The notes beneath the pieces were generated by a model. It searched no databases and had not been told where the DNA came from. It worked only from the letters and a program-made list of their open reading frames with translations. A program made the translations under genes and the position numbers. This document shows positions 24,182 to 35,300 of a DNA stretch of 64,000 nt, in pieces. The stretch is taken from the NCBI RefSeq assembly GCF_021134715.1, contig NC_060024.1, positions 5,394,001 through 5,458,000 on the forward strand, in the 5' to 3' direction. The DNA is from Daphnia pulex. Taxonomy: Eukaryota; Arthropoda; Branchiopoda; Diplostraca; Daphniidae. Every line of letters begins with the position of its first letter. Positions within the stretch are counted from its first letter, which is position 1.

Positions 24182-24669
24182 TGTAATGCCCCGCGGAGCC
24201 AACTAGCCCCGCGATCCAACTTGCCCCTCAGAGGCAACCCACCCCGCAGAGCCGACTTGCCCCGCGGTGTCTACTAGCCCCGCCCCTCCAGCGATGGCCA
24301 CCACCCCCGCCTACGTCACAGCCGTGACGTCAACACCGGCAGCACACGTCACACCCCGTGATTCACACCGGAATGCCATCCACCAGAAACGCCGACGCTG
24401 CACGCTGACTCGGCGGTCAGATCGGAATACCGGCCCAGCTCAACCGGCCCGCTGGTCCAGCTCAACCAAGGCGCTGGTCCAGCTCAACCAGGAATACGAT
24501 CCAGCGGGATCACTTTTGCCCTCAATCAGCTCGCTATATAATCTGTATTTGTCACTATGTATCGCTCTCTCTGTACTCCCGTCCTATAGACCAGACCTCG
24601 AATACATCGGGTCTTCATCTTCACACTTGTCTACAAATTATTCTCTGTAACCGCCAACAGGGCATTACA
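24182..24669 (+). mobile_element. LTR (solo or 3'), 488 bp
   Basis: It starts TGTAATGCCC and ends GGGCATTACA, a perfect 10-bp terminal inverted repeat with the TG...CA ends of LTRs. A TATATAA lies at about 24534, after GC-rich repeats of the type GCCCCGCGGAGCC. The flanking five bases do not form a target duplication (GGCTA and TTGTA), so it is either one LTR of a larger, truncated element or a rearranged solo LTR. It lies directly before a helicase remnant, which it appears to interrupt. Confidence 0.7.
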
Positions 24670-25310
24670 TTGTAGTAACCAGCAACGAAGAGCGCTACCG
24701 CATCAACAAACACCAGTTGGTAATGCTGGCACAACAGCAACATTTCCCCCGACTCGTCTGGTTTCAACCTATCATTGTCATCGTTGCCAACGGCTTGAAC
24801 CAGACTCAAACAAACTAACTCTACGCCACGTCACCACAGTTCAAAGGTATCTTTGTGGCCGGCGCTCCTGGTTTCCTCATGTTCAACATTAACCCCAGGA
24901 GAGGACTCACCAACGGGACTCCGGTCACCTTTCACTCCTTAGTGCTCGATCCCAGAGAAGATCGCGAACGACTCGTGGCCGCCATCACCGAAGGTAACAA
25001 CGACGTCGTCATTCTACAATATAATCCCACGCAGGTCTTGGTCAAAATCACCCACGCCGATCCCGACGACTTCATCGGTCTCACCGCAGTGGAAGGAGAT
25101 GTTATCACAAACACACACCAGCAAACCATTCGCTATCACCGTCCTGGGGATGAGGATGCACTGAAAATCGCAAAGTACATCCTCAGACTGTACCGGAAAA
25201 TAGCTAACTACATCCTCACACTGTTGCGCGTTGAAACCGCTGAAAAAATGCGTTACCGGGATCAACCTTGTGATGTCACATCATGTTACCAAAATTTAAA
25301 AATGTTTTGA
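24670..25310 (+). pseudogene. PIF1-type helicase C-terminal remnant
   Basis: Reading from the end of the LTR, the frame gives IVVTSNEERYRINKHQ, a segment I associate with PIF1-like helicases, then a stop at about 24817. The frame resumes at 24850 with NINPRRGLTNGTPVTFHSLV, the R-G-L-x-N-G-T signature of the helicase C-terminal domain, and runs to 25310. Such helicases are carried by Helitrons, other large DNA transposons and large DNA viruses of protists and arthropods; I cannot tell which. The N-terminal Walker motifs are absent, so it is a non-functional piece. Confidence 0.55.
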
Positions 25311-25562
25311 CTTACCGTCTTTTAGTAAATGAATTTAGCTAAAGGGACTATACGCCAAATCTGTACATGGCATCCAAAACCTTAAACATGGTCTATTATG
25401 GCGGATAGTCGCTCCGTAAAATGATAATTACCAAAGATCCATTACTCCTAATTTTGTTCTAAATATCTCTAAAAATCAATAATATGACAGCAAATAAGAC
25501 TACGGGGTTAATTTCCTATTTATAATTCATTAATAGTAAGTTATTTACCAAAATTTCGACCG

Positions 25563-25677
25563 CAATTGTAAACTGTAGTTACGGACAAATCCGCCGCATA
25601 CGCTTGGCGTATCTTGCATAGCGAAGATACCAAATACGCCAAATGCACGCGGCGGAATTTGTCGGTAACCACAATTG
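25563..25677. repeat. 115-bp palindrome
   Basis: CAATTGTAAACTGTAGTTAC at the left pairs with GTAACCACAATTG at the right, enclosing ACAAATCCGCCGC and its complement GCGGCGGAATTTGT and then GGCGTATCTT/AAGATACC. The loop is GCATAGCG-like. It is probably a small MITE. Confidence 0.7.
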
Positions 25678-25689
25678 AAAAATGCCTTC

Positions 25690-26706
25690 TATGGAGCAGT
25701 TACACATCCTGCGTTGCCAGGTCTGGAAATCAATTTTGTGTCCAAAGTCAAAAGCGTACAGCCTCTTTAAAACGCTGTAGGGGAGACTGGAGTAAAACGG
25801 GACGGTTTTCGTTTGCCCCCTATATCTCCCCAACTAATCATTTCATTTCGTTAAAAAAATTTTTTATGTATTCCCTATTGTAATGTACCCCCCATATTTT
25901 TTTCATAATTTTATAATAAACCATTTCCCCATAAAAGACCTTTAAAGTTTACTCAGATTTATGGGAGGAGCCTATTTTTTGGGGTAAGTGAGGACACTGG
26001 GGTGGGTGGTAAGGGACGTCCTCCGTTTTCGCCTTAAAATTCATTAATAAAATTTAAAAAAATTTAAAAAGTGTTCCACTGCATAGACTCTTTGAGTTTA
26101 TAAATGTTTCAATTAAATTATTGTGTTAATGAACCTTTTTTCTTATATATACAAAAACCCTTATGGAGCAGTAGGACATCCTGCGTTGCTAGGATACCTC
26201 TTAAAAATGCTGTACGCTGATTGGTCCGTAACTGTCCCATTTTAGGCAAAAACAGCTGTCCCGATTTCCCGATTACGACTCTTTTTTTTAAAAGTTCATA
26301 CTGTCTAAATGAATTGATCTAAAATTCTAATTTTTGTTTTAAACGATCAAGAAATGAATCAGCTTCATTTCCATATTAAATTTACATGCCATTAGCGTTT
26401 ATTTCTTTCTATAAACATAAAATGGCGGAGACAAAAATTTCAAAAAAAAACCGTTTTTTTAGTTTTGTCAATAACTCATGCAGTTATTGACAAAAATCAA
26501 CCAAATTTCATGCCAAAGTAGATTATACAGATTTACATAACATACTAAAAATTTTTAAAGTTTTATTAACATCTACTATTTTTCCCCCCAATGTCCCTTT
26601 TGACCCGGTGTCCCATTTTACTCCAGTCTCCCCTACGCTGATTGGCCCTTTTGGACACAAAATTGATTTCCAGACCTGGCAACGCAGGATGTGTAACTGC
26701 TCCATA
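25690..26706. mobile_element. 1.0-kb TIR element, non-autonomous
   Basis: The terminal inverted repeats start TATGGAGCAGTTACACATCC and extend for about 57 bases almost perfectly (through GGAAATCAATTTTGTGTCC). A further inverted pair, GGGGAGACTGGAGTAAAA and TTTTACTCCAGTCTCCCC, lies just inside (about 25778 and 26618). A partial extra copy of the end (TATGGAGCAGTAGGACATCC) is at about 26163 in direct orientation. It has no ORF of note. The family is unknown to me. Confidence 0.75.
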
Positions 26707-26863
26707 CTAAGCTAAATAACTTAAAATTGCTGGGGTAAAAATAGAAAATGAATCCTCTAGTCTTGTGCGCTAGCTTATTATTGAATTTTAGAGATTAGTA
26801 GAAAAAGATGGAGTTGTAGATCGTCTGCATTTTATCATTTTACGGAGGGGCTGTCCGCCATGA

Positions 26864-28267
26864 TGTGAGAGTGATGAGTGAGGATACGCCATGATAAGTC
26901 ATTGTTTTATTATTTTTTTTATATATTATTTTTTAAATTTATATTGCTAATATTTCTCGGGAGGGTTTTTATCCGTGACTAATAGCATACCAATGAAAAA
27001 AAGTTCATTAGAAAAATTTTAACTTGCAATTAGTTTCAGGTAAGCCTATCTTGTCTGATAACTTTACTCGACTTTACTCCACTACAAATGGATATTCCAT
27101 TGCTGCCGATCGCTGACACCGTGTGAAAGACTCGTCCCTATCCTAGTCTTCCAGCTGAAAGGTTCAACTAATTTATAGTGCTTTCAACTGGGTTGGGTTG
27201 GAATCGGATGCAATTCTTTCGCAAGATTGTAGCTAAAGGCATCAAGGGTGGCGAGATTTGGTTAAGTTGAATAGCATGCATCTAGTGTCTGCCGGCTTGT
27301 TCGTTGTCTTATCGCTGGCAAAAAAAAACTAGGCTTATAACGAGAGGACCGTTTTCGTCTCAATTTAAATGTGACTGGCGGGACTGGCGGTGACTGGTCA
27401 CCTCAACGTCTTTGAATGCTACTGCCACGGCGAGCGGAAACCACCAACTATTTATATGAATCCAATGAGGTCAGCTAAGTCTATTGTCGCCAAGGGAATT
27501 GATATTCTACGTGTTAAAAAAATATAAATAAAGTTCTAGGGAGACAAAAATGATAACATGTACAAAATAGAGGTCATGCGATACTGAGAAAATAAAGTTC
27601 AAGCAAGGGTAAGGTCACAATAACGCTGAATAGCCTTGTGTCATATTATGATTGATTTGTTGAATGAAGATTGTGAATAAAAAACTATGGGCATTGCTGG
27701 TTATTCCTTTTTCTATTATATAAAAAAAGGGTATTCAACGACGAAACTTAATGCATGATTAGATTGCAAAGGATATATATCCAACGCCTATATTTCAATT
27801 AACTTATCAGTGTAACAGTGTTGTCAAATACTATATCTACCTTCTATCAAGCACTTCTCAGTAAACAATAGTGCTGGTGATGTTAGCAGTGCTTGGGGAT
27901 ATAGAATTTTAAAAAAATCAAAACTAAAGTAAAGTGAAGGATTGTTTCCAGATGGCACTGACCGAGGAGTTAATCTTTTAGTAAGTGATCGAATTGGTAG
28001 ACTTAAAGCTTAAACACTGCTTTGAAAGGCCATGGATAACCATCTCGTAACAAGAGGAAAAAAAATTACAGTTTTGCATATCAAAAGTCAAATATACGAC
28101 GGTGCTGGCTGAGAAATCTTCAACCGAGACAGCATTTCCTAAAAAAGTGTTTTATTAGTGGGTAGGTTTCGGTTCGTTAACTGAGATAGAATCTCCATTT
28201 TCATTTATTAAATTTACCCGCCAAATTCAGAATTTTTATTTGAAAAGTCAAGATACAAAATTCAAAT
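26864..28267. other. AT-rich spacer, nothing recognised
   Basis: No gene, repeat with a visible partner or RNA gene was identified. Confidence 0.4.
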
Positions 28268-30200
28268 TCAAATGGTGGAAAAGCAGTCACGAAAACCTTT
28301 AACGAAGATCATCTGATTGTCGTTGGATGCTTCTGTAGACTCCGCCATTTGGTAGATAGAAGCTATTTCACTATTTTCCATACCGTCATTTTCATCCACA
28401 TTCAGCGGCTTCCCGTTGACTGATACGATATTGGGTTTCCTGCCAGTAGCACTTGAAGAAATCTGCATTAATTTTCCTACGATCGACCTTTAAATACTCC
28501 ACAGCTCTTATTTATCTCGTTCGATTTGAGCAAGATCAGCGTTTAGCTAGACACCTTTCGTCGACTCGTCCCACCAACCGTAAAGCCATTTGCCTTCATT
28601 CTTTTCGTTTAACCTGTCAATCATTTACGTCCATCTTGTTGAAAATGCTAGCGTACACAATTTCTTGTCCGTTTCGCGTTGCTTGCAAATCTTGGCTTTG
28701 CAGATCACCAGCACTTGAATAGGCGCCCGCCTTATTGTCCGAATCATGGAGAATCCAGAATCGCCTCGAAATGCTTCTTAGTTTCCTCCGGCTTGTGGAT
28801 GCCCCAAATTGCCTACAAGCTGGCGAAACAAAATCTGTGAGTAAAAAATCAAAACAAGTTGCTCGTCAAATTCCACGTTACCTGGCCAATGAGGAATAAA
28901 CCTTTTTCATTTTTGGGTCCATTTCTAGCGCCTTTTGGCATTGATCACGAATTGCACAGAAATCGCTTCACTTTAAACAGCACATGGACTGATTGAGTGT
29001 GTTGCTAACATAAGCTGTTCTCGTTCTGTAGCTTTCTCGTCTTTAAGAGCTGATGAAGTGAAAATGAAATGTTTTAATAAAATGAATTCAAATTGATGTG
29101 AAAAGCAAAAATTACTTTGTTCAAACTCGAGGAGGGGACGATTTTGGAGTACTCTGTTTGTTGGCCGCGTATTAGGCCTTTTGAAATGATTGATTCCTTT
29201 TTCCTTGCAGAGTTTAACCTCTTCCAGCTCTCTTTAGCCTTTTCGAAGCTCTTGAGTTCAATCTGGCATTCGACGTTTGCGTTGTATATGGAACAGCGAG
29301 TTGCTCGTTACTGGCAGAGCCGGTGTCAATTTAATCAAGCTCCTCTCTTGCTTCTTGAATTTCAACAAAGCATGTTCAACACCGTCACCGAGCATGCTTA
29401 ACTCCTGTTGATGAAATGTACCGTGTCCCCGTGTCGATCGACGAGTGAAACTACAAAGATGAAGGGAGAAAAAGGCAACTACTATTAAATTTTCACATTA
29501 AATATTTTGATTAAGAAAGTATACCTTCAACAATTGCATTCTTCATCACGACTTCCAACTTTCAAGTTTGATTTAAAATTCCTCCACCAATTGCTTTGGT
29601 GAGATCTTCTAACTTCCAACCTATGTAAACACAAATAAGAATTACAGAATTTACATAAACATTAACAGTATGGATTCAATCATACTTCAAACACCGGCAA
29701 TATTGTGGCTTTTCAGAGGAATTTTTAGGTGGGTTTCCATTTTCACTGCAGGCATAATTGGATTTACAATTTACAAGACTGCCACCTCTCCACGCTTCAA
29801 TGGTAGCTATACACCAGTAAGGTTCCATGGCTTACACTACCTGTAGAGATTTCCACACCAAATATTGTCATATAAATCAACCACAACTTCATCACATATT
29901 TCCATTATATAACTTACGAGTACCTTTGACAAGGTTGAATTTTAATTTCTCCACTCTGTCCCAACTGGAATCAAGTTCCATGTTTCGTCAAACAGCCTGT
30001 GTAGTAGACTGAGATGCTCTTACTCTGAGCAGTCCATTGCCAGTTCCTGTCTGCTTGATTTCTTTCAAAACACCACATTTGTCAGGGCGTGAGATCAACA
30101 GCTTGTGGGGCAGGTGTGTAAGGCTCTTGTTTTCTTGAATCTTGAACAGGTTGATCAACCTCCATGCTGCATTTTTCATTGGCAGCATTTTCAAATGAAA
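28268..30200 (-). pseudogene. FKBP/TPR immunophilin pseudogene, minus-strand copy
   Basis: On the minus strand the N-terminal exon region (about 30060-30170) encodes AVDLTP followed by the start of an FKBP domain (VLKEIKQTGTGN-like, interrupted). At about 29190-29400 lies the end of the second FKBP domain (ALLKFKKQERS and LTPAL). At 28480-28740 lie TPR-end and tail sequences, with GRKPNIVSVNGKPLN at about 28410-28440. Stops and small deletions are present throughout, for example in the tail region where the plus-strand copy is open. It mirrors the plus-strand pseudogene from 30290 and the two are arranged head to head. The family consists of peptidyl-prolyl isomerase co-chaperones of Hsp90 (FKBP4/FKBP5, fly FKBP59). 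Confidence 0.7.
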
Positions 30201-30289
30201 TTCTGTGATGAAACCAACTAAATGACAACAATCCATAACAGCCAATCAACAAAGCAGCATGAAAGTTGGTCAACCCATGTTCAAGTTCT

Positions 30290-32502
30290 ACAAAGACAGA
30301 GCCTTAAGCCTACACATTTGCCCCAGCAGCTGTTGATCTCACTCCCAACAAAAGAAGGTGGTGTTTTGATAGAAATGAAACAGGTGGGAACTGGCAAGGA
30401 GCAGCTCAGTCCAGTCAGTCCACACAGGCTTTTTGACGAATGGCATGAAGCTTGATTTTCCGAAGGTATTTTTAATAGAATGTGATGAATGTGTGGTTGT
30501 TTTTTTATTGACATTTTAAAATGTAATACTCTACAGGTAGTGTAAAAAAGACATGCAAGACCTTCCTGGAGTAAATACCATTGAAGTGTGCAGTCTTGTC
30601 TTGTTAATCCAATTATGCTTTCGGTGAAAATGGAAGTCCACCTAAAAATTCCTCTTAAATGCCACATTGCTGATGTTTGAGGTATGGTTAGATCCACACT
30701 GTTCATTTTTATACAAAATTCTGTAATTCATATTTGTCTTTAGGTTGGAAGATAGAAGATCTCACCAAAGCATGGAATAGCTTGATGGAGGAATTATAAA
30801 TCAAACCTTAAAGTTATTCAAATCCTATAATGAAAAGGTGCTTGTTGCTGAAGGTATGCTTCCTTGACTGAAGTATTTTAAGTGAAAATTAAACAATAGT
30901 TTCCTTTTTCTCCCTTTTAATTGTTCTAGTTTCACTGGTCGGTCGACACGTGGAGACACGGTATTTGATCAACTTGAGTTAAGCTTCAACCTTGGAGAAG
31001 ATTTAGAACACAACATTCCCGACGGTGTTGAATAGGCTCTGTTGAAATTCAAGAAGCAAGAGAGGAGTTTCCTTAAGTTGACACCTGCATACGGTTTCGG
31101 CTCTGCCGGTAACGAGAAACAAGGTGTTTTACCCAACGTCAACTTCGAATACGAGGTTGAACTAAAGAGCTTTGAAAAGGCCAAAGAGAGCTGGAGCATG
31201 GACGCCGAAGAAAAAGCTGGAACAGGCGAAACTCTGCAAAGAAAAAGGAGCCAATCATTTAAAAACTGCCAAATACGCTCTGGCTAACAAACAGTAGGCC
31301 TACTTCAAGATTTTCACCCTCCTCGAGTTTGAAAAAAGTAAGTTTTGCTTTCCACAACAATTTGATTACATTTTGTAAAAAAATTAAACATTTCGTTTCT
31401 ATTTCAGCTCTTAAAGACTAGAAAGCTACGGAGCGAGAACAGCTCATGCTGGCAGCATACCTCAATCAAGCCATGTGCTGTTGAAAGTTAAATGATTTCT
31501 GTGCAACTCGTGATCATTGCCACAAGGCGCTCGAGATGAACCCGAAAAATGAAAAGGGTTTATTCCGTATGGGCCAGGTATCCGTACAAGTTGACCAGCA
31601 ATTAGTTTGGATTTTTTACTTACTGATTTTGTCTCTCCATTCGTAGGCACTTTTGGGCATTCACGAGCCTGAGGAAGTCAAGAAACATTTCGAGGCGATT
31701 CTCCAATTTGATTCGAACAACAAGGCGGCCGCCAATCAAGTGGTGATCTGCAACGCCAAGATTCGGGAGCTACGCGAAAAGGACAAGAAATTGTACTCTA
31801 GCATTTTCAACAAGGTGGTCGAAAACGATCGACAGGTAAGCGAAAAGAATGGAGGCAAATGGCTTTACGGTTGGTGGGACGAATCGACGAAGGGTGTCCA
31901 GCTGGACGTTGATCTGGCTCATATCGAACGAGATAAACAAGAAGCTGTGGAACAGTTGAAGGCTGAACGTAGGAAGATCCAAGCAGATTTTTTCAAGCGT
32001 TACGGGGGCAGGAAACCCAACATTGTGTCAGTCAACGGGAAACCGCTAAATTTGAATGAAGATGAGGGTGAAGAAGAAGATGACAAAAGCTCTTCGGAAC
32101 ACCAAAATGCGGAGTCGACAGAAACACCAACAGAGTCATCACATGAGTCATCCAACGATCTTCGTAAATGTTTTCGCGACTCTTTTCTGCACGATTTCAA
32201 TTGCGGAATGAAAACACCCACCCTCCCGTCGAGTGCGAATCCTTATAACTTTGCACGGAACATTTATACTAACAGAATGTCATTTGTCTGCCATTTTTGT
32301 GTTAAGGGCCGCAACTAACTGGGTTTTGTTTTATTTATTCTATTTGCAGAAAGCCTTGCGGAACAAGGCGATGGATATGCCGGAACCGACGCAGTGGGAC
32401 AATGAAGACTCGGAGAACACGACCGCCGTTGAATTGCAAGATCCTTTGGACTCTGTGCCATGTATAGAGTCGGAAGACTCCGAAGGGTCGGATGAAAACT
32501 AA
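30290..32502 (+). pseudogene. FKBP4/5-like immunophilin pseudogene, plus-strand copy
   Basis: Pieces in order: the start of an FKBP domain at about 30320-30410 (GGVLIEMKQVGTGKE); the second FKBP domain at about 30955-31290 (FDQLELSFNLGEDLEHNIPD, an in-frame TAG, then ALLKFKKQERSFLKLTPAYG and YEVELKSFEKAKESW); TPR repeats at about 31230-31330 and 31400-31580 with several stops (AYLNQAMC, KALEMNPKNEKGLFRMGQ ending at a GTATCC donor); the next exon from 31650 (EEVKKHFEAILQFDSNNKAA); and a last exon 32350-32502 (AMDMPEPTQWDNED...SDEN). The stops in conserved segments mark it as non-functional as an FKBP, although exon structure and splice signals survive. A frame continuing past a GTAAGC donor at 31837 encodes a Lys/Glu-rich tail whose sequence is also found in the minus-strand copy. 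Confidence 0.75.
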
Positions 32503-33627
32503 TCTTATTGATTATCGTCATTGTGATTCTCGACCCATTTTTTTGAAATTTTATTACCGAGAATTGATTGTGTTTTTCTTTCATGCCTGTTCTCTCTGTT
32601 GTTATAACACAAACAATTTCTAAACCAACACAGTTACTAAGGACATATTCAATTGATTGTGTAATTATCGACTGCCCTCAATCGTAAAACATATCTCATC
32701 TTTATCAAATAAAAATTGTGAATTTGACGGGTATAAAATTTAATAAATAAAACTGGAGACTCCATCTTAGTTGACGAAACCAAATCCTCCCTGAGTGATA
32801 AAGAAAATGCTGTCTCGGTTGAAGCTGTTCTACCCATCTTCTTTGAGACCTCTGATATGCAGATGATACCACGCCATTTAGGAGATATGAAAATTGAAGT
32901 TAACATTAGCTATCAGTAGAAAATGACGATAGAAACATAACTTATTTAATCCTCTGTTTGATTCATGGCCTACTAAATGGTTAAGGCCTGTAAACTTGGA
33001 TGTTGCCATATGACGGCGAGAGAAGCTGCAAAATTCCCTATCCTTCTCCCGGGCAAGAGCCAATCAGGCGAAAAATTGAGGGTTGAACTTCGCCATCTGG
33101 CGTTCAATACTGCTATCTCATTAGAATGGTTAGAGCTAGATGTATTAAGTTTTTTTTAACACATCGCTCATTGTTAGGGTAGCCGAATGGATAGCGATGT
33201 CTGCTATTATTCCATGGCACGGCGTTCAATATTCGTTCGGGAGAACTTTTTTTAATTTTCAGTTTACAACAAAGGTTGTGTTTCATAGAATAATTGATTT
33301 GAAAAATTTTTGGGAATTATGCACGTGTAATTTTACCCTATTTAGTCGTTTTCCTAAACAACTGCTGTTGAACTTAGTAAGAAAAAAGCATTTCGTGGCT
33401 TCCAACAACTTGTTATTTACTTTAGCCTACAACGAGATTTACATTTACATCTTAAAACACCAGATGGCGAAGTACAACCCTCATTTTTTCTTGTGATTGG
33501 CTATCACAGGAGCAGGGCTAGGGAATTGGCCACGCCTCTCGCCTTCATGGCAGTGGATACAAGTCTACAGGCCTTAACCATAGAGTAGGCCATGGTTTGA
33601 TTTTACATATTGTTCCTTTCTAGATAC
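32503..33627. other. spacer with a tRNA-like fragment
   Basis: No gene is supported. Around 33178-33240, GGTAGCCGAATGGATAGCGA resembles a tRNA A-box region and GCGTTCAATATTCG a decayed B box; likely a SINE head. Confidence 0.35.
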
Positions 33628-34455
33628 ACGAGGGGTTGTCAACTCAAAAAAATCCTCGTACACCCTCGGATTTTTTCAAAAAAATCCCTAGAAAATCCCA
33701 AAAATCAAAAAAATCAAAAAATCAAAAAATCCCAAAAATCTCAAAATTCCAAGAATTTTGGTTTAATCAATCGACGAAATTTTACAAGAATCGATTTTTT
33801 TCGTTATCGATTCTAATTCCCCTTACTGTGTTAATAATTCCCCTTGGGCTTCTGTCTGTCTCTTGGTCTGTCTGCTGTTAGTGCCATGCTAGGAATTTTT
33901 GATGGGAAAAATGACTTCTATAAATTCTGGTATTTCTAGAGAGGATGACGATACATGGGAATTGTTAAAAGAAAACAAGGTCATTGTACCTGAAAGTATT
34001 AAAAAAATACTTAACGATCTCAATTATAGTGGAATTCGTGCGTTGGCTAAAGTAAATGAGTCAAGTGTCATGATTGAAGAGTACATCCGAGATGTACTTG
34101 CTGGTGATCCTGATGTTATCGAAATTATGAATAAAGAAGAAAAACTACAAATATTTGGATCTATCTTTTCACGGTGCCCGTCCAAGTTCAAACTTTCACC
34201 TGGGCACAAAGTTACATTCCAAATTTTGTCAGAGGTTTGCAAAGAAATTGTCCAGCGCTGGACAATTATCTGTAAAGTAAAGCCACGTCGATCAATGGGT
34301 GTTCCATCTGGTAAAATAAGACTTTATAGCAATCTGAAAAAATCTGAAAAAATCTGAAGAAATCTGAAAAAATCTGAAAAAATCCCAAAAATCTGAAAAA
34401 ATGATTTTTGGATTTAAGATCCGTACACCTTCGGATCGAGTTGACAACCCCTCGT
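33628..34455 (+). mobile_element. complete 828-bp DNA transposon with TIRs and 6-bp target duplication
   Basis: Terminal inverted repeats of 18 bp (ACGAGGGGTTGTCAACTC and its complement) are perfect. The flanks are AGATAC on both sides (33622-33627 and 34456-34461), a 6-bp target duplication. Beyond the TIRs, related motifs continue (CGTACACC-TCGGAT near both ends, in inverted orientation), and both subterminal regions are arrays of short A-rich motifs: CAAAAAATC on the left and CTGAAAAAAT on the right. It carries one ORF (33899-34357) but no DDE transposase, so it is probably non-autonomous. A 6-bp duplication does not match the common superfamilies; Dada-like elements use 6-7 bp, which is only a hint. 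Confidence 0.8.
33899..34357 (+). CDS. unknown 152-aa protein inside the DNA transposon
   Basis: The frame is open over its whole length, though the first codon in the track frame is not ATG; ATGGGAAAAATGACT at about 33902 supplies ATG starts in frame. The sequence is protein-like: an acidic start (SREDDDTWELLKENKVIVPE), amphipathic helices (SIKKILNDLNYSGIRALAKV), a middle acid/base segment and KFKLSPGHKVTFQILSEVCK. This layout resembles, from memory only, a helical domain at the N-terminus of uncharacterised arthropod and fish proteins, often tied to transposons. The C-terminus runs into the subterminal repeats (NLKKSEKI), so the frame seems to be a captured or truncated exon. It may be the N-terminal part of the autonomous element's protein. 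Confidence 0.55.
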   Translation: MMGKMTSINSGISREDDDTWELLKENKVIVPESIKKILNDLNYSGIRALAKVNESSVMIEEYIRDVLAGDPDVIEIMNKEEKLQIFGSIFSRCPSKFKLSPGHKVTFQILSEVCKEIVQRWTIICKVKPRRSMGVPSGKIRLYSNLKKSEKI

Positions 34456-34461
34456 AGATAC

Positions 34462-34644
34462 AGTAGTTCCCATACTTCCCAATGGCTTATTTTAAAATGA
34501 TTTTGGTTGTGGGTATTTATGCCAGCGTCATCTGTCAACTTCTAAATACATAATAATCAAACGAATTCTGTCACTTGGTTTATTTATTCTGAATTCACAT
34601 CCCATAAAAAATTACCAAAAGAAACGGACCTTCACTTTTGAAGG
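34462..34644. other. short spacer before the satellite domain
   Basis: No feature recognised. Confidence 0.4.
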
Positions 34645-35300
34645 AAATTGACTTAGGTCAATTATCATTCGGAATTCAAATATTCTTATCACATGTATGT
34701 TAGTGGTTCAAATCTTGATATAAGCAAAACGTTTTATTATTTCAATTTTCAATTTTATTTTATTTTATTTCGATTTATGTGAAAAAATTAGCGTTCAATT
34801 TGATTTTTCTGATTTTTCGTTTCATTTGCACAAGAAAATATACGAGAAAGCAAGAGGGAACTGAAAGGAAATGGAGACATTCCCGTGGAGGAACACTAAT
34901 ATTATACTAGATTTTTGTCAAACAAAAATTATTTTAATACGTTCTATACTACAGTCCTTGGGTGTAATGGTTAGCGCTTCGGGTGGATCAAGTAAGTTGT
35001 GCGTGAGCTCGACATAGTGGGGCCGCACACCGTTGTGCGTGAGCTCGAATAAGTGGGGCCGCACACCAGAGCATACCGATATGTTAAACTTACATGACTG
35101 AGGATTGTTTTTTGCTAATTAAAAGTTCTAATTAAAAAATATGATTCTTGAAAGGAAATTGACTTAGGTCAATTATCATTCGGAATTCAAATATTCTTAT
35201 CACATTTGTGTTAGTGGTTCAAATCTTGATATAAGCAAAACGTTTTATTATTTCAATTTTCAATTTTATTTTATTTTATTTCGATTTATGTGAAAAAACT
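34645..35300 (+). repeat. 511-bp-family satellite, about 1.3 units
   Basis: It contains TTGGGTGTAATGGTTAGCGC at about 34959, twin GTGCGTGAGCTCG...GGGGCCGCACACC motifs, and the B-box-like GTGGTTCAAATCTTG at about 34703 and 35212. The same unit recurs at 60771-61788 (twice, spacing 511 bp) and 62764-63271. The array is cut off at 35300 by a palindrome. Confidence 0.8.

Larger units (their letters stand above)
25397..26863. mobile_element. outer inverted-repeat element enclosing a nested one
   Basis: TATGGCGGATAGTCGCTCCG with ACGGAG-to-ATGATAA continuation at 25397-25427 is repeated inverted at 26832-26863 (TTATCATTTTACGGAGGGG, then GTCCGCCATGA). Inside lie a 115-bp palindrome and a second TIR element (25690-26706). 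No transposase is encoded. Confidence 0.6.
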
